Assembly (NCBI GenBank): GCA_017501225.1 | Contig: JAFVXH010000019.1 | Location: forward strand, 1-64,000 | DNA: 64,000 bases | Direction of reading: 5' to 3' | Source of the DNA: Clostridia bacterium | Lineage (GTDB): Bacteria > Bacillota > Clostridia > Oscillospirales > CAG-272 | In this document: piece by piece, positions 1 to 8,537 of the stretch | Numbering within the stretch: position 1 is the first letter of the stretch | Layout of the letters: each line of letters starts with the position of its first letter | Program-made: the position numbers and the translations under genes | The notes under the pieces: model-generated | The model's database searches: none | Told to the model about the DNA's origin: nothing | Seen by the model: the letters and a program-made list of their open reading frames with translations, nothing else

Positions 1-837
1 ATTTCGGTTACATTTTTGGCAATAACGGTTACGTTCCCTCCTCGCTCAAAACAGTAGTCATCACAGGCGGTACGAGCATCGGAGGCTCTGCGTTCTCCGG
101 TTGCTCGAGCCTTACAAACATTGTCATCCCCGACAGCGTCACGAGCATCGGAGACAGCGCGTTCTCCTATTGCTCCAGCATTACGAGCATCACCATCCCC
201 GACAGCGTCACGAGCATCGGTAGCTCTGCGTTCCGCAATTGCACGAGCCTGACCAGTATCACCATCCCCGACAGCGTCACGAGCATCGGTTCTTCTGCGT
301 TCTCCGGTTGCACGAGTCTGATCAGCGTTACCATCGGCAACGGCGTCACGAGCATCGGTTCTTCTGCGTTCTCCGGTTGCACGAGTCTGACCAGCGTTAC
401 TATCGGCAACGGCGTCACGAGCATCGGTTCTTCTGCGTTCTCCGGTTGCTCGAGCCTGACAAGCATCGACATCCCCGACAGCGTCACAAGCATCGGTTAC
501 AATGCGTTCTACGGTTGCGAGAGCCTTACTAGCATCATCATCCCCGACGGCGTCACGAGCATCGGTTACTCTGCGTTCTACAATTGCACGAGCCTGACCA
601 GTATCACCATCCCCGACAGCGTCACGAGCATCGGTTCTTCTGCGTTCTCCGGTTGCAAGAGCCTTGAGAGTATCACGCTTCCGTTCGTAGGTGCTACCAA
701 AAACGGCGCAACCAACACGAATTTCGGTTACATTTTTGGCAATAACGGTTACGTTCCCTCCTCGCTCAAAACAGTAGTCATCACAGGCGGTACGAGCATC
801 GGAGGCTCTGCGTTCTCCGGTTGCTCGAGCCTTACAA
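1..837 (+). repeat. 720-bp higher-order repeat within the LRR gene
   Basis: Bases 1-117 are repeated without change at 721-837, an offset of exactly 720 bp (240 codons). Between them lie 69-bp LRR units. The larger unit joins about nine short repeats to a linker that reads L-E-S-I-T-L-P-F-V-G-A-T and F-G-Y-I-F-G. The repeat keeps the reading frame, so recombination between copies would change protein length by 240-residue steps. Confidence 0.9.
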
Positions 838-1133
838 GCATCGTCATCCCCGACAGCGTCACAAGCATCGGCGAGGAGGCGTTCTACAAATGCACGAGCC
901 TGACCAGTATCACCATCTCCGACAGCGTCACGAGCATCGGTGCCAATGCGTTCTACAATTGCACGAGCCTGACCAGCGTTACCATCGGCAACAGCGTCAC
1001 GAGCATCGGTTACTATGCGTTCCGCAATTGTACGAGCCTGACCATCTATTGTGAAGCCGCATCCCAGCCGAGCGGATGGGATCCCGACTGGAACTATTCC
1101 AACTGCCCCGTCGTTTGGGGATATACGGGCTGA
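1..1133 (+). CDS. BspA-like leucine-rich-repeat surface protein (3' part)
   Basis: The frame is open from the window edge to a TGA at 1131-1133, so the start and any signal peptide lie outside. It encodes about 13 tandem LRR_5 (BspA/TpLRR-type) repeats of roughly 23 residues, recognisable by recurring V-T-S-I-G-x-x-A-F and C-x-S-L-T-S-I-x-I-P-D motifs. The C-terminus carries a closing cap with a Trp-rich W-D-P-D-W segment and a terminal W-G-Y. Such proteins are surface or secreted adhesion/scaffold proteins in gut and oral bacteria. No LPXTG or membrane anchor is visible at the C-terminus. Its DNA is highly repetitive (69-bp units plus a 720-bp higher-order repeat). The family call is firm; the ligand is unknown. 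Confidence 0.9.
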   Translation, partial: FGYIFGNNGYVPSSLKTVVITGGTSIGGSAFSGCSSLTNIVIPDSVTSIGDSAFSYCSSITSITIPDSVTSIGSSAFRNCTSLTSITIPDSVTSIGSSAFSGCTSLISVTIGNGVTSIGSSAFSGCTSLTSVTIGNGVTSIGSSAFSGCSSLTSIDIPDSVTSIGYNAFYGCESLTSIIIPDGVTSIGYSAFYNCTSLTSITIPDSVTSIGSSAFSGCKSLESITLPFVGATKNGATNTNFGYIFGNNGYVPSSLKTVVITGGTSIGGSAFSGCSSLTSIVIPDSVTSIGEEAFYKCTSLTSITISDSVTSIGANAFYNCTSLTSVTIGNSVTSIGYYAFRNCTSLTIYCEAASQPSGWDPDWNYSNCPVVWGYTG

Positions 1134-1191
1134 GCGACGTTGCATCCATCGGCTTTTCATGATCAATCATCAAGTAAAAGGAGCAAACTGT

Positions 1192-1854
1192 ATGCTACTG
1201 CAAGACGGAGATAGAATTGTATTTGCGGGCGATTCGGTGACCGATATGGGAAGCACCAAGCCCGTGGGAGAGGGTGTGTTTGACGGACTCGGAAAGGGGT
1301 ACGTACGCATCGTCGACAGCCTGCTTGCCGCCTTTTATCCCGAGAGAAGGATCCGTGTGACCAATTCGGGCCTTGACGGAAACTCCAGCAAGGAGCTTTT
1401 GACGCGCTTCCACCGCGACGTCGTCAGCCTTGACGCCGATTGGGTCGCGATCTGCATCGGCATCAACGACGTCTGGCGTCAATTTGACGTGCCCGCCATT
1501 ACGTCCATGCACGTCGCTCCCACGGAGTACCGCGCAAATCTGGAGCAGATGATCACTGCCGTCAAGGGAAAGGTCAAGGGTGTGTTCCTGCTCTCCCCGT
1601 ACTACGTCGAGCCCAACCGCGCCGATCCGATGCGCGCGAGAATGGACGAGTACGTTGCCATCTGCCGCGAGCTTTCGCAAAGGCACGGATGCATTTTCGT
1701 CAATCTTCAGGAAATGTTCGAGGAGTATTGCGAATTCCGTCATTCCTCCTCGGTTGCCTGGGACCGCGTGCATCCCAATCAGGTGGGATCGACCTTGATC
1801 GCAAAGGCGTTTTTGGAGGCGTGCGAGTTTGAATACCACCATATCCCCGTCTGA
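1192..1854 (+). CDS. SGNH/GDSL hydrolase
   Basis: A 220-residue cytoplasmic SGNH-family esterase/lipase-like hydrolase. The catalytic block I G-D-S-V-T-D has Ser15, block III reads G-I-N-D-V-W, and block V D-R-V-H-P-N supplies Asp191 and His194, so the catalytic set is complete. There is no signal peptide. The ATG at 1192 is chosen because AAAGGAG lies just upstream; an upstream in-frame ATG at 1051 falls inside the end of the LRR gene and has no ribosome site. The family often deacetylates carbohydrates or cleaves small esters; the substrate is unknown. The HAD gene follows 25 bp later and the two are probably co-transcribed. Confidence 0.88.
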   Translation: MLLQDGDRIVFAGDSVTDMGSTKPVGEGVFDGLGKGYVRIVDSLLAAFYPERRIRVTNSGLDGNSSKELLTRFHRDVVSLDADWVAICIGINDVWRQFDVPAITSMHVAPTEYRANLEQMITAVKGKVKGVFLLSPYYVEPNRADPMRARMDEYVAICRELSQRHGCIFVNLQEMFEEYCEFRHSSSVAWDRVHPNQVGSTLIAKAFLEACEFEYHHIPV

Positions 1855-1879
1855 TGGGAAATCCAAAGGAGTGATGCGG

Positions 1880-2548
1880 ATGCTGCAGGGCGCAATTTTT
1901 GATATGGACGGAACTCTTGTGGATTCGTTGGGCTTTTGGGATTTCATCTGGGAGCGGATGGGGGAGTACTACCTCGCCAAGAGCGGCTTTTGTCCAAAGC
2001 CGGAGGATGATAAATTCGTCCGCACCGCAAGGATCGTTGACGGTATGCAGCACATTCACAAGCAGTACGGCTTTGCCGAGTCGGGAAAGGCTCTGTTTGA
2101 TTTCTTTATGGCGGAGCTGGAGGAGCATTACCGCACGCGCGTCACGGCGAAGGCGGGTGTCGTTGAATTTCTGCAATACTTGCAGGAGAATGGCGTTCCG
2201 ATGTGCGTAGCGTCTGCAAGCGAGAAGCCTCTGATCAAGACGACGCTTGAGGCGGTCGGTCTTGCGAAGTTCTTTCCGATCATCGTATGCTGCAATGAGG
2301 TCGGCATCGGCAAGGAGGCGCCCGACGTATTCTTAGCGGCGGCACGCGCGCTCGGTACACCCGTCGATAGTACCGTGGTGTTTGAGGACTCCCTGACGGC
2401 GATCAAAAGCGCGAAACGCGCAGGATTTTTGACGGTCGGCATTTATGACCGCCACAATTTCGGACTTGACGAGCTGGAGCGCACTGCCGATTGGTTCGTG
2501 GGCGACGGCGAGAGCCTTACAAAGCTCATTCCGTGGAAGGATCAATAA
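1880..2548 (+). CDS. HAD-superfamily phosphatase (beta-phosphoglucomutase-like)
   Basis: A 222-residue HAD hydrolase. Motif I D-M-D-G-T is at residues 8-12 (nucleophile Asp8, acid/base Asp10). A helical cap follows (about residues 16-85), then motif II V-A-S-A-S, and motif IV F-E-D-S near residue 170. It most resembles the PGMB/phosphatase subfamily, so it probably acts on a sugar phosphate or other small phosphoester. The ATG at 1880 is preferred over 1874 because the AAAGGAG at 1865-1871 is correctly spaced (8 nt) only for 1880. It follows the SGNH gene closely and ends just before a terminator. Confidence 0.88.
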   Translation: MLQGAIFDMDGTLVDSLGFWDFIWERMGEYYLAKSGFCPKPEDDKFVRTARIVDGMQHIHKQYGFAESGKALFDFFMAELEEHYRTRVTAKAGVVEFLQYLQENGVPMCVASASEKPLIKTTLEAVGLAKFFPIIVCCNEVGIGKEAPDVFLAAARALGTPVDSTVVFEDSLTAIKSAKRAGFLTVGIYDRHNFGLDELERTADWFVGDGESLTKLIPWKDQ

Positions 2549-2551
2549 TCA

Positions 2552-2590
2552 AAAAGAACCGCGAGAAGGATTTTCTCACGGTTCTTTTTT
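2552..2590 (+). terminator. intrinsic terminator after the HAD gene
   Basis: The stem GAACCG/CGGTTC continues through GAGAA/TTCTC with one mismatch and is followed by a T run. It closes the SGNH-HAD unit. Confidence 0.85.
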
Positions 2591-2645
2591 CTCTGCGTTT
2601 GTATATGCTATAGATGGGTGAGGGACAACTTTTGTTTGAAATCTG

Positions 2646-2674
2646 TTGACTTTTGACGAAAAAGGTGGTATACT
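2646..2674 (+). promoter_or_regulatory. sigma-A-type promoter of the 566-aa lipoprotein gene
   Basis: TTGACT (2646-2651), a 17-nt spacer, and TATACT (2669-2674), about 45 nt upstream of the start codon. Confidence 0.8.
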
Positions 2675-2719
2675 GACATTGGCATTCCTTGCCAAATCTT
2701 TTATTTTGGAGGATCGATC

Positions 2720-4420
2720 ATGAAAAACAGAAAGCTTTTGAAGCTGCTTGCGGCAATCCTGTGCTTTTCCGTTCTGCTGGTAACCTTCACCGCGTGTGCG
2801 ACAGGTACGCAGAAGGATAAGAAGAATGCGATTAGCAAGCTCTACAACAAAGAGTACGAGGATGAAGTCTCCGTGCCTGTATCTATTAAGAACTTGGGGG
2901 ATCTTGGTGTTGTCAAGGAAGCCAGGGAAAATTTTGTGGTGTTCCAAAAGCAGACCGAAAACGGTGTGGTGACCAGCGTCTATAGCAGTTTGACGAACAG
3001 CGTAATTATGAGCGATACCTCTGCCGAGCCCATGCACTGTGTGGTAGATTTCCCGATCTATTATAAAGCAAAATACTTCGTCGTATTTAAGGCAACGCAC
3101 GTAACGAGGGATAATAATGATGTTTCTCCCTTTGGAGAGATTTCCATGATGGTTTACGATGCAAGAGGAAACGTGATCAAGACCCTTGAGCAGAGCAAGC
3201 TGCAACCGACCATTGACGGACTGGTTGGCAAACCCTCGTCTATTTACCCTCGTCCCGTTGAAGAGTACTATTGGGTAATGTCCGGTGAAATGTGCAAGCC
3301 CATTTGCGAGGGATACGTGCAAATTGATAAGACCGTATATGGGGAAAATGAGGACGGCACCTTAACCGCCGTCAAGGAGTTCAAATTCAACTCTGTTCCC
3401 ACTATCGATCGCGAATACGAGGGCTATTTCTACCACATCGTCGGAAAATCGGAGGTCTTTGTGTATGACAAGGACTTCAACCTCACCGCCCGTTACAATG
3501 TTCCTTCCTTTGCACAGGGTGCAAAGATTCACACGCTGAATAACGGTAACGTATTCATTCAGTACTACGTAACTCTGCCCATAGACGCAGCGGCTTACGA
3601 CCTGTCGTCAGGGACCGTCAAATACGATCTTGTGACGGAAATCCTGTCCGTCAAGGACGGTACGATCAAGAAGATCGACGCGAAATACGTTTTGAATGAC
3701 CTCACAGCTCGAAACAATTACAACGATGTGGAAGAGGATTATTTCTCAGACAAGTGGGAGAACTGTGCAACCGTTTATTTCATTGGTGAAAATAAGACGA
3801 TGGATACCAACAGCAGCGCTCTGGAATACGTTCTCCTTGACAACGAGGGCGGCATTGACGCATTCCTTTCCAACGATCGTTGGGACAATCAAAGCATTCC
3901 GGATATGCTCAACAAGAATCTGTTCCAAGTAAAATTGCTCAACGGCGATGTTGAACTGTTCAATGCCAAGGGCGAGACGCTTTGCGTTCTGGGGCCCGAT
4001 ATCGATCTGCTCTGCAATGATCAATATTTCACCGACGGCAACGTCATTTACGATCTTTCGGGTGCAGAGGTTTACAATCTCAAGGCGAACGGCATGGAGA
4101 TCTTCGGCAGTCGTGATATCTGCGTGATTCTGATCAAGGAAACCAAGGAGTCCACGACCTACTATCGCTTTGCAAATGGCACTGTGAGCCAGATCGTAAC
4201 GATCAATGAAGAGGACGACGTATACGTTGAATTCAAAGATCGGCATTATTGCATTGAGGACGCCGAAGGTAACTTTGTGTACTACAACTATGAGGGAGTC
4301 GTGCTCTGCAAGCTTTCCGTTAAGCTGACCGAAAGCATCGACTCGGAGGACGGATATCTCCTTTATGGAACTGATGGATCCGCCTACGTATTCCTTTACG
4401 AGGCATCCGAAGAGAAATAA
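2720..4420 (+). CDS. putative lipoprotein of unknown function
   Basis: A 566-residue protein with a lysine-rich N-terminus, a hydrophobic segment and a lipobox T-F-T-A-C, with Cys26 as the likely lipidated residue. The rest is hydrophilic and mostly beta-rich, with many Tyr/Asp residues and recurring short strands of the kind seen in WD/propeller-like extracellular domains; no catalytic motif is recognised. GGAGG lies just upstream of the ATG. It is a single-gene unit with a strong promoter before it and a strong terminator after it. It is likely exported and anchored on the outer face of the membrane. No family is recognised with confidence. Confidence 0.8.
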   Translation: MKNRKLLKLLAAILCFSVLLVTFTACATGTQKDKKNAISKLYNKEYEDEVSVPVSIKNLGDLGVVKEARENFVVFQKQTENGVVTSVYSSLTNSVIMSDTSAEPMHCVVDFPIYYKAKYFVVFKATHVTRDNNDVSPFGEISMMVYDARGNVIKTLEQSKLQPTIDGLVGKPSSIYPRPVEEYYWVMSGEMCKPICEGYVQIDKTVYGENEDGTLTAVKEFKFNSVPTIDREYEGYFYHIVGKSEVFVYDKDFNLTARYNVPSFAQGAKIHTLNNGNVFIQYYVTLPIDAAAYDLSSGTVKYDLVTEILSVKDGTIKKIDAKYVLNDLTARNNYNDVEEDYFSDKWENCATVYFIGENKTMDTNSSALEYVLLDNEGGIDAFLSNDRWDNQSIPDMLNKNLFQVKLLNGDVELFNAKGETLCVLGPDIDLLCNDQYFTDGNVIYDLSGAEVYNLKANGMEIFGSRDICVILIKETKESTTYYRFANGTVSQIVTINEEDDVYVEFKDRHYCIEDAEGNFVYYNYEGVVLCKLSVKLTESIDSEDGYLLYGTDGSAYVFLYEASEEK

Positions 4421-4481
4421 TGGATAAACCAATGAGGCACGTATTCAGAACCAATCATACAGTACGTATCAAATAAAAGGA

Positions 4482-4514
4482 CGCCCCGCCTACCAACGTA
4501 GGCGGGGCGGTTTT
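4482..4514 (+). terminator. intrinsic terminator after the lipoprotein gene
   Basis: A GC-rich perfect stem CGCCCCGCCTA/TAGGCGGGGCG with a short loop, followed by TTTT. Confidence 0.9.
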
Positions 4515-4520
4515 ATAAAA

Positions 4521-4699
4521 TGGGTGATGCCGGGCAAGGGCTCAGAACCTAAATTTGCGCCAAAGACAGCAAGCGCTTGTTCTTTAGCGGACGCAAATTT
4601 TTGCCTGTTTGCAAGCAAACACGCGAAGGTTCTTCGTCTAAAAGAACCACCAAAACAAAGGAAGGTAACCTCCACGGTTACCTTCCTTTGTTTTGGTGG
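4521..4699 (-). repeat. tRNA-tail repeat unit downstream of the CAT tRNA
   Basis: Reading the minus strand past the tRNA CCA end, there is a perfect 24-bp inverted repeat (arms 4647-4670 and 4676-4699, loop of 5) whose outer arm includes the tRNA's own CCACCA. About 100 nt follow, and then an echo of the tRNA T-arm and acceptor (AGGTTCTGAGCCCTTG near 4535-4550). The offset between the tRNA segment and its echo is 170 bp. The palindrome can serve as the tRNA terminator. Confidence 0.75.
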
Positions 4700-4770
4700 G
4701 CCATCAAGGGCTCGAACCTTGGACCGACCGGTTATGAGCCGGTGGCTCTGACCAACTGAGCTAATGGCCC
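4694..4770 (-). tRNA. tRNA with CAT anticodon, probably tRNA-Ile2
   Basis: A 77-nt cloverleaf with encoded CCA. The acceptor stem GGGCCAT/ATGGCCC is perfect, the D-arm has GCTC/GAGC, the anticodon stem ACCGG/CCGGT encloses CTCATAA (anticodon CAT), and the T-arm is CAAGG-TTCGAGC-CCTTG. The CGGCTCATAACCG core and T-arm resemble the lysidine-modified tRNA-Ile2 (reads AUA) of Bacillus more than elongator tRNA-Met, but the two are hard to separate by eye. Confidence 0.88.
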
Positions 4771-4789
4771 CTTTAAGACACCATCATTT

Positions 4790-4818
4790 ATTATAGCGGA
4801 AGGCGTGTCAAAAGTCAA
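4790..4818 (-). promoter_or_regulatory. promoter of the CAT tRNA
   Basis: On the minus strand: TTGACT, a 17-nt spacer, TATAAT, ending 20 nt before the tRNA 5' end. Confidence 0.85.
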
Positions 4819-4970
4819 TACCTTTTTCAAAACTCTTTTCTTTTTCAGCTTGCTTTGATACCTGCCAAGAGGAATATTTTTTGATGCCCATTTTCCCCGA
4901 ATTTTTTCTGTCATGGCAGAAATTCTTACCATTTTGTCGAAAAAATCGTGCGATTTGTATAAAATGACTA

Positions 4971-4999
4971 TTACATTCCTACAAAAAATGTGGTATAAT
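4971..4999 (+). promoter_or_regulatory. promoter of the CarD-like gene
   Basis: TTACAT, a 17-nt spacer, TATAAT, about 70 nt upstream of the start codon. Confidence 0.75.
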
Positions 5000-5069
5000 A
5001 GATATAGATACCCAAGAGCTTCGATCCGCAGGGCTTCCGGGTGTACTTTGCAGGGAGGGAAAGAGGAGT

Positions 5070-5576
5070 ATGTTTCAGCCGAATGACTACGTGTTTTATG
5101 AATCCGGAGGGATCTGCAAGATCGCCGATATTCAGACCTCGCCGCTTTCCGGTATGCCACCCGATCGGAAGTATTATATTCTGACCTCCGTGCATGACAA
5201 AAACGGGGTGATGTATATTCCCGTGGATAGTGAGAACATCTTTTTGCGTCCCTTGCTCAGCCGTACCGAGGCGGAGGCACTGGTCGAGCAGATCCCGTCG
5301 GTGGTCGTCTTTGAGGAGCCAACGGCGAAGCTGTTGCGCACCCGCTATCTGGAGGCGATGCGTACGCACCTGCCCGTGGAGTGGGTACGCGTCATCAAGA
5401 CCGTGTTTGCAAGAACCAAAAACTGCGTCAACCGCAACCAGCGCGTATCCGACAGTGAGCGCGCCTTCGCCGAAAGTGCCAAGCGGTATCTGTATGCCGA
5501 ATTATCTCTTGCGCTGGAGCTTTCGGAGGGGGAGATCGAGCAGCATCTTGCTCCCCGACTTCAGAAAATGGCTTGA
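5070..5576 (+). CDS. CarD/CdnL-like transcription regulator
   Basis: A 168-residue protein. Residues 1-60 form the CarD/TRCF-type RNA-polymerase-interaction (Tudor-like) domain, seen as N-D-Y-V-F-Y-x-x-G-G-I-C-K-I-x-D-I followed by Y-Y-I-L and P-V-D-S. The remainder is helical, as in CdnL-type DNA-binding domains. Proteins of this family bind the RNA polymerase beta subunit and stabilise open complexes, often at rRNA or stress promoters. GAGGAG precedes the ATG. It has its own promoter and is convergent with ldh, sharing one terminator. Confidence 0.85.
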   Translation: MFQPNDYVFYESGGICKIADIQTSPLSGMPPDRKYYILTSVHDKNGVMYIPVDSENIFLRPLLSRTEAEALVEQIPSVVVFEEPTAKLLRTRYLEAMRTHLPVEWVRVIKTVFARTKNCVNRNQRVSDSERAFAESAKRYLYAELSLALELSEGEIEQHLAPRLQKMA

Positions 5577-5585
5577 TATGATATC

Positions 5586-5623
5586 AAAAGGACTGCCAAC
5601 CAAGCGTTGGCAGTCCTTTTTTT
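5586..5623. terminator. bidirectional terminator between the CarD-like gene and ldh
   Basis: The perfect stem AAAAGGACTGCCAAC/GTTGGCAGTCCTTTT is flanked by A and T runs and lies between two convergent genes. Confidence 0.88.
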
Positions 5624-6617
5624 AGTGCACCGGTTGCTCGCTCAGTTCCTCGAACGCGCCCTTGAGTGTGCGTGCCGAGCGGTGCAGGCGGTTCTCCTCC
5701 TCCTCGTTTAAGGGGATCTCCAGAACCTGCTTGACGCCCGAGCGGTTGAGGATGCAGGGAAGGCTCATAAAGACGTCCTCAAGACCGTAGTGCCCGTCCA
5801 CCAGGGCGGAAACCGGTAAAATGGTATTTTCATCCCGCACGATGGCGGCAACGATCCGCTTGACCGATTCGGCAATGGCGTAATAGGTAGCACCCTTTGC
5901 GTCAATAATTTGGTAGGCGCTGTCGCGTGCCTCTCGAAAGAGCGAATCCAGAACGGTCTTATCGTACCCCCGCCCGCAGCTATCGCAGTAGCGGTGCAGA
6001 TCCACGCCCGAGACGTTTGCCGAGCTCCAGACGACAAGCTCGCTGTCACCGTGCTCGCCGATGATAAAGGAATGCACGTTTCTGCTGTCTACACCAAGGT
6101 AGCTTCCCACCAGCTGCTTCAGTCGCGCCGTGTCCAACACCGTGCCCGAGCCGATGACGCGGCAGGCGGGATAGCCCGATACCTGATACGCAACGCGTGT
6201 CAGGACGTCCACGGGATTGGTGACCACAAGCAGGATCGCGTCGCGGTTGTAGCGCGTGATCTTTTCGACGATGGACTGAAAAATGCGCGCATTGGTGCGC
6301 AGAAGATCCATCCTCGTTTCTCCCCGTTGCTGATTGGCACCGGCGGTGATGATAATCAGACCGCACTCGCTAAGGTCCGGATAATCTCCCGCGTAAATAT
6401 CCATTGGGGAATGAAAGGGAAGTCCGTGCGCAAGATCCGATGCCTCGCCCTCGGCTTTTTTGGTGTCGATGTCGATCAGAACCATCTCGGAAAACCACCC
6501 CGTTTGCATCAGGGTGTAGGCGACGGTGGCACCCACGTTGCCGCAGCCGATAACGGCACATTTGCGAAGCCGGACGCGCTCGGGCGGTGAGAAAACGGAG
6601 AGTTTCTTTTGTTCCAT
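5622..6617 (-). CDS. ldh: L-lactate dehydrogenase
   Basis: A 331-residue NAD-dependent L-lactate dehydrogenase, which reduces pyruvate to lactate in fermentation. The Rossmann motif G-C-G-N-V-G is at residues 24-29, the NAD-ribose Asp lies in L-I-D-I-D, the substrate loop holds Q-Q-R-G-E-T-R (97-102 region), N-P-V-D-V-L-T is at 134-140, and I-G-E-H-G-D-S-E has the catalytic His189. Length is slightly above the usual 310-320. The 15-residue N-terminal extension before the first strand is ordinary for the family. GAGAGGAA precedes the ATG. It is a single-gene unit, divergent from the ylxM-ffh operon. Confidence 0.95.
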   Translation of the reverse strand: MEQKKLSVFSPPERVRLRKCAVIGCGNVGATVAYTLMQTGWFSEMVLIDIDTKKAEGEASDLAHGLPFHSPMDIYAGDYPDLSECGLIIITAGANQQRGETRMDLLRTNARIFQSIVEKITRYNRDAILLVVTNPVDVLTRVAYQVSGYPACRVIGSGTVLDTARLKQLVGSYLGVDSRNVHSFIIGEHGDSELVVWSSANVSGVDLHRYCDSCGRGYDKTVLDSLFREARDSAYQIIDAKGATYYAIAESVKRIVAAIVRDENTILPVSALVDGHYGLEDVFMSLPCILNRSGVKQVLEIPLNEEEENRLHRSARTLKGAFEELSEQPVH

Positions 6618-6655
6618 AGCATAATTCCTCTCTTTGTTGAGATATTTTTAAGCAT

Positions 6656-6685
6656 AGTATGCGCGTTTTTTTGAAAAACTCTCAA
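6656..6685 (-). promoter_or_regulatory. possible ldh promoter
   Basis: On the minus strand: TTGAGA, an 18-nt spacer, CATACT. It sits in the divergent interval between ldh and ylxM. It is a weaker match than its neighbour on the other strand. Confidence 0.5.
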
Positions 6686-6703
6686 AAAAAGAGAAAAAAA
6701 CAC

Positions 6704-6732
6704 TTGACAAACACATTGGGGTGTGGTATACT
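6704..6732 (+). promoter_or_regulatory. promoter of the ylxM-ffh-rpsP-khpA operon
   Basis: TTGACA, a 17-nt spacer, TATACT, 43 nt upstream of the ylxM start. Confidence 0.88.
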
Positions 6733-6775
6733 TGTAAAGCAATTTGCTTTACACCTGATCCGCCGAGGTGAACCA

Positions 6776-7108
6776 ATGTTTGAAAAGGATCTGACCATCA
6801 GCTTTTTGCTGGATTTTTACGGTGAGGTTTTATCCGAGAGGAAGCGCACCGTGCTGGATTATTACTATAATGACGATCTCTCTCTGGGGGAGATTGCCGA
6901 GGAGATCGGCATTTCCCGTCAAGGGGTAAGAGATCTGATCAAAAAAGCCGAGGAAGAATTGCACTTTTACGAGGAAAAGCTCGGTCTTGCCGCACGGTTC
7001 TCGCGTGCGCAGGAAAGCTCTGCGGAGCTGTTACGCCTGCTTGATTCTGCCGGTATTGAGGGAGAGATCTATCGGGCGGCGCAGGAGCTTGCGGAAACGG
7101 TTCGTTGA
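6776..7108 (+). CDS. ylxM: YlxM/p13-family helix-turn-helix protein
   Basis: A 110-residue UPF0122 protein with a sigma-4-like helix-turn-helix (L-G-E-I-A-E-E-I-G-I-S-R-Q-G-V, about residues 37-51). The family is nearly always encoded just before ffh, and its Streptococcus member modulates SRP function. The ATG at 6776 follows a CGAGGTG ribosome site; an in-frame ATG farther upstream would start before the promoter's -10 and is not used. It lies 30 bp ahead of ffh and is the first gene of the operon. Confidence 0.88.
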   Translation: MFEKDLTISFLLDFYGEVLSERKRTVLDYYYNDDLSLGEIAEEIGISRQGVRDLIKKAEEELHFYEEKLGLAARFSRAQESSAELLRLLDSAGIEGEIYRAAQELAETVR

Positions 7109-7138
7109 GTGCGTCATTTACGAAAAAGGAGGTAGCTT

Positions 7139-8482
7139 ATGTTTGAAAGTCTTGGAGAAAAGCTAAACAATGCCTTCAAAAAATTTCGCAACAAGGGAAA
7201 ACTGACCGAGGCAGACGTCAAGGCAGGAATGCGAGAGATCAAGCTTGCGCTCCTGGAGGCAGACGTTAACTTCAAGGTTGTACGTGACTTTATCAAAATC
7301 GTATCCGAGCGTGCAGTCGGTAGCGAGGTGCTGGAATCCTTGCTCCCCGCACAGCAGGTCGTCAAGATCGTCAACGAGGAGCTGACCCGACTGATGGGCG
7401 GCTCGCAGTCTAAATTGACCATTGCATCCCAACCTCCCACGGTCGTGATGATGGTTGGCTTGCAGGGCGCGGGTAAAACCACCCACGCAGGCAAGCTTGC
7501 AGGTCTTTATAAAAAGCAGGGCAAGCGTCCCTTGCTGGTTGCGTGTGACGTTTACCGTCCAGCCGCCATCAAGCAGCTGCAGGTCGTGGGCGAAAAGCTG
7601 GTGATCCCGGTGTTTACCATGGGAGATCAGATCTCTCCCGTCGAGATTGCCAAGGAGGGCGTCAAGCATGCCCGCCTGAAGGGATACGATATGGTATTCA
7701 TCGATACTGCGGGACGTCTGCAGATCGACGAGGTTTTGATGCAGGAGCTCAGCGACATCCGCGAAGCGGTCCATCCCACCGAGATCCTTTTGACGGTGGA
7801 CGCGATGATCGGTCAGGAATCGGTCAACGTGGCGGAAAGCTTCAACAATCTGTTGGATATTACGGGTGTGATCCTGACAAAGCTTGACGGTGACACGCGC
7901 GGAGGTGCGGCACTCTCCATCCGCTACGTCACGGGCAAGCCCATCAAGTTCGTGGGTACGGGTGAAAAGCTCGACACCATCGAGCCCTTCTATCCGGACC
8001 GCATGGCATCGCGCATTCTGGGAATGGGCGACGTGCTGACTTTGATCGACAAGGCGCAGGCGGCGTTTGACGAGAAGCAGGCGGCGGAGCTGGAAAAGAA
8101 GATGCGTCAGCAGACCTTTACCCTGGACGATTATCTTGCGCAGCTCGCGCAGCTCAAAAATATGGGAAGTCTGGACCAGATCATGGGCATGATGCCGGGG
8201 ATCAAGCCCGGGGCGTTGAAGGATGCCAAGATCGATGAAAAGATGCTCGCGCACACCGAGGCGATCATCCATTCCATGACTCCGAGAGAGCGTGAGAAGC
8301 CCGAGATCATCAACGCATCGCGTAAAAAGCGTATCGCGCAGGGATCGGGAACCTCCGTTGAGGAGGTCAACAAGGTGCTTCGTCAGTTTGAGCAAATGCT
8401 GAAGATGATGAAGCAGTTCAGTGACATGGGCAAGTCCCGTCAAGGAAAGAAAATGCTCGGCAGAATGAAGATGCCATTCTGA
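7139..8482 (+). CDS. ffh: signal recognition particle protein Ffh (SRP54)
   Basis: A 447-residue SRP GTPase that binds 4.5S/6S RNA and signal peptides and delivers nascent membrane proteins to FtsY. An N-domain helical bundle spans about 1-90. In the G-domain, P-loop G-L-Q-G-A-G-K-T-T is at 107-115, followed by D-T-A-G-R and [12 protein letters not shown]. The Met-rich M-domain (about 325-447) includes G-M-M-P-G and ends K-M-P-F. AAAGGAGG precedes the ATG. Length is normal. Confidence 0.97.
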   Translation: MFESLGEKLNNAFKKFRNKGKLTEADVKAGMREIKLALLEADVNFKVVRDFIKIVSERAVGSEVLESLLPAQQVVKIVNEELTRLMGGSQSKLTIASQPPTVVMMVGLQGAGKTTHAGKLAGLYKKQGKRPLLVACDVYRPAAIKQLQVVGEKLVIPVFTMGDQISPVEIAKEGVKHARLKGYDMVFIDTAGRLQIDEVLMQELSDIREAVHPTEILLTVDAMIGQESVNVAESFNNLLDITGVILTKLDGDTRGGAALSIRYVTGKPIKFVGTGEKLDTIEPFYPDRMASRILGMGDVLTLIDKAQAAFDEKQAAELEKKMRQQTFTLDDYLAQLAQLKNMGSLDQIMGMMPGIKPGALKDAKIDEKMLAHTEAIIHSMTPREREKPEIINASRKKRIAQGSGTSVEEVNKVLRQFEQMLKMMKQFSDMGKSRQGKKMLGRMKMPF

Positions 8483-8537
8483 ATTCACCGTTCATTCATA
8501 TGAAAAAAATAAAAATGATATTTGGAGGAAACAAATC

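Noticed and set aside
1-1050. The 69-bp repeats as a possible CRISPR array
   Set aside because: There are no unique spacers, and the repeats code for LRR units in frame.
167-1054. Out-of-frame open frames rich in His/Arg or Leu/Val in the LRR gene
   Set aside because: They are periodic because of the 69-bp repeat; the LRR frame explains the region.
7163-8488. A 441-codon minus-strand frame opposite ffh
   Set aside because: It is an antisense shadow of a fully conserved gene.
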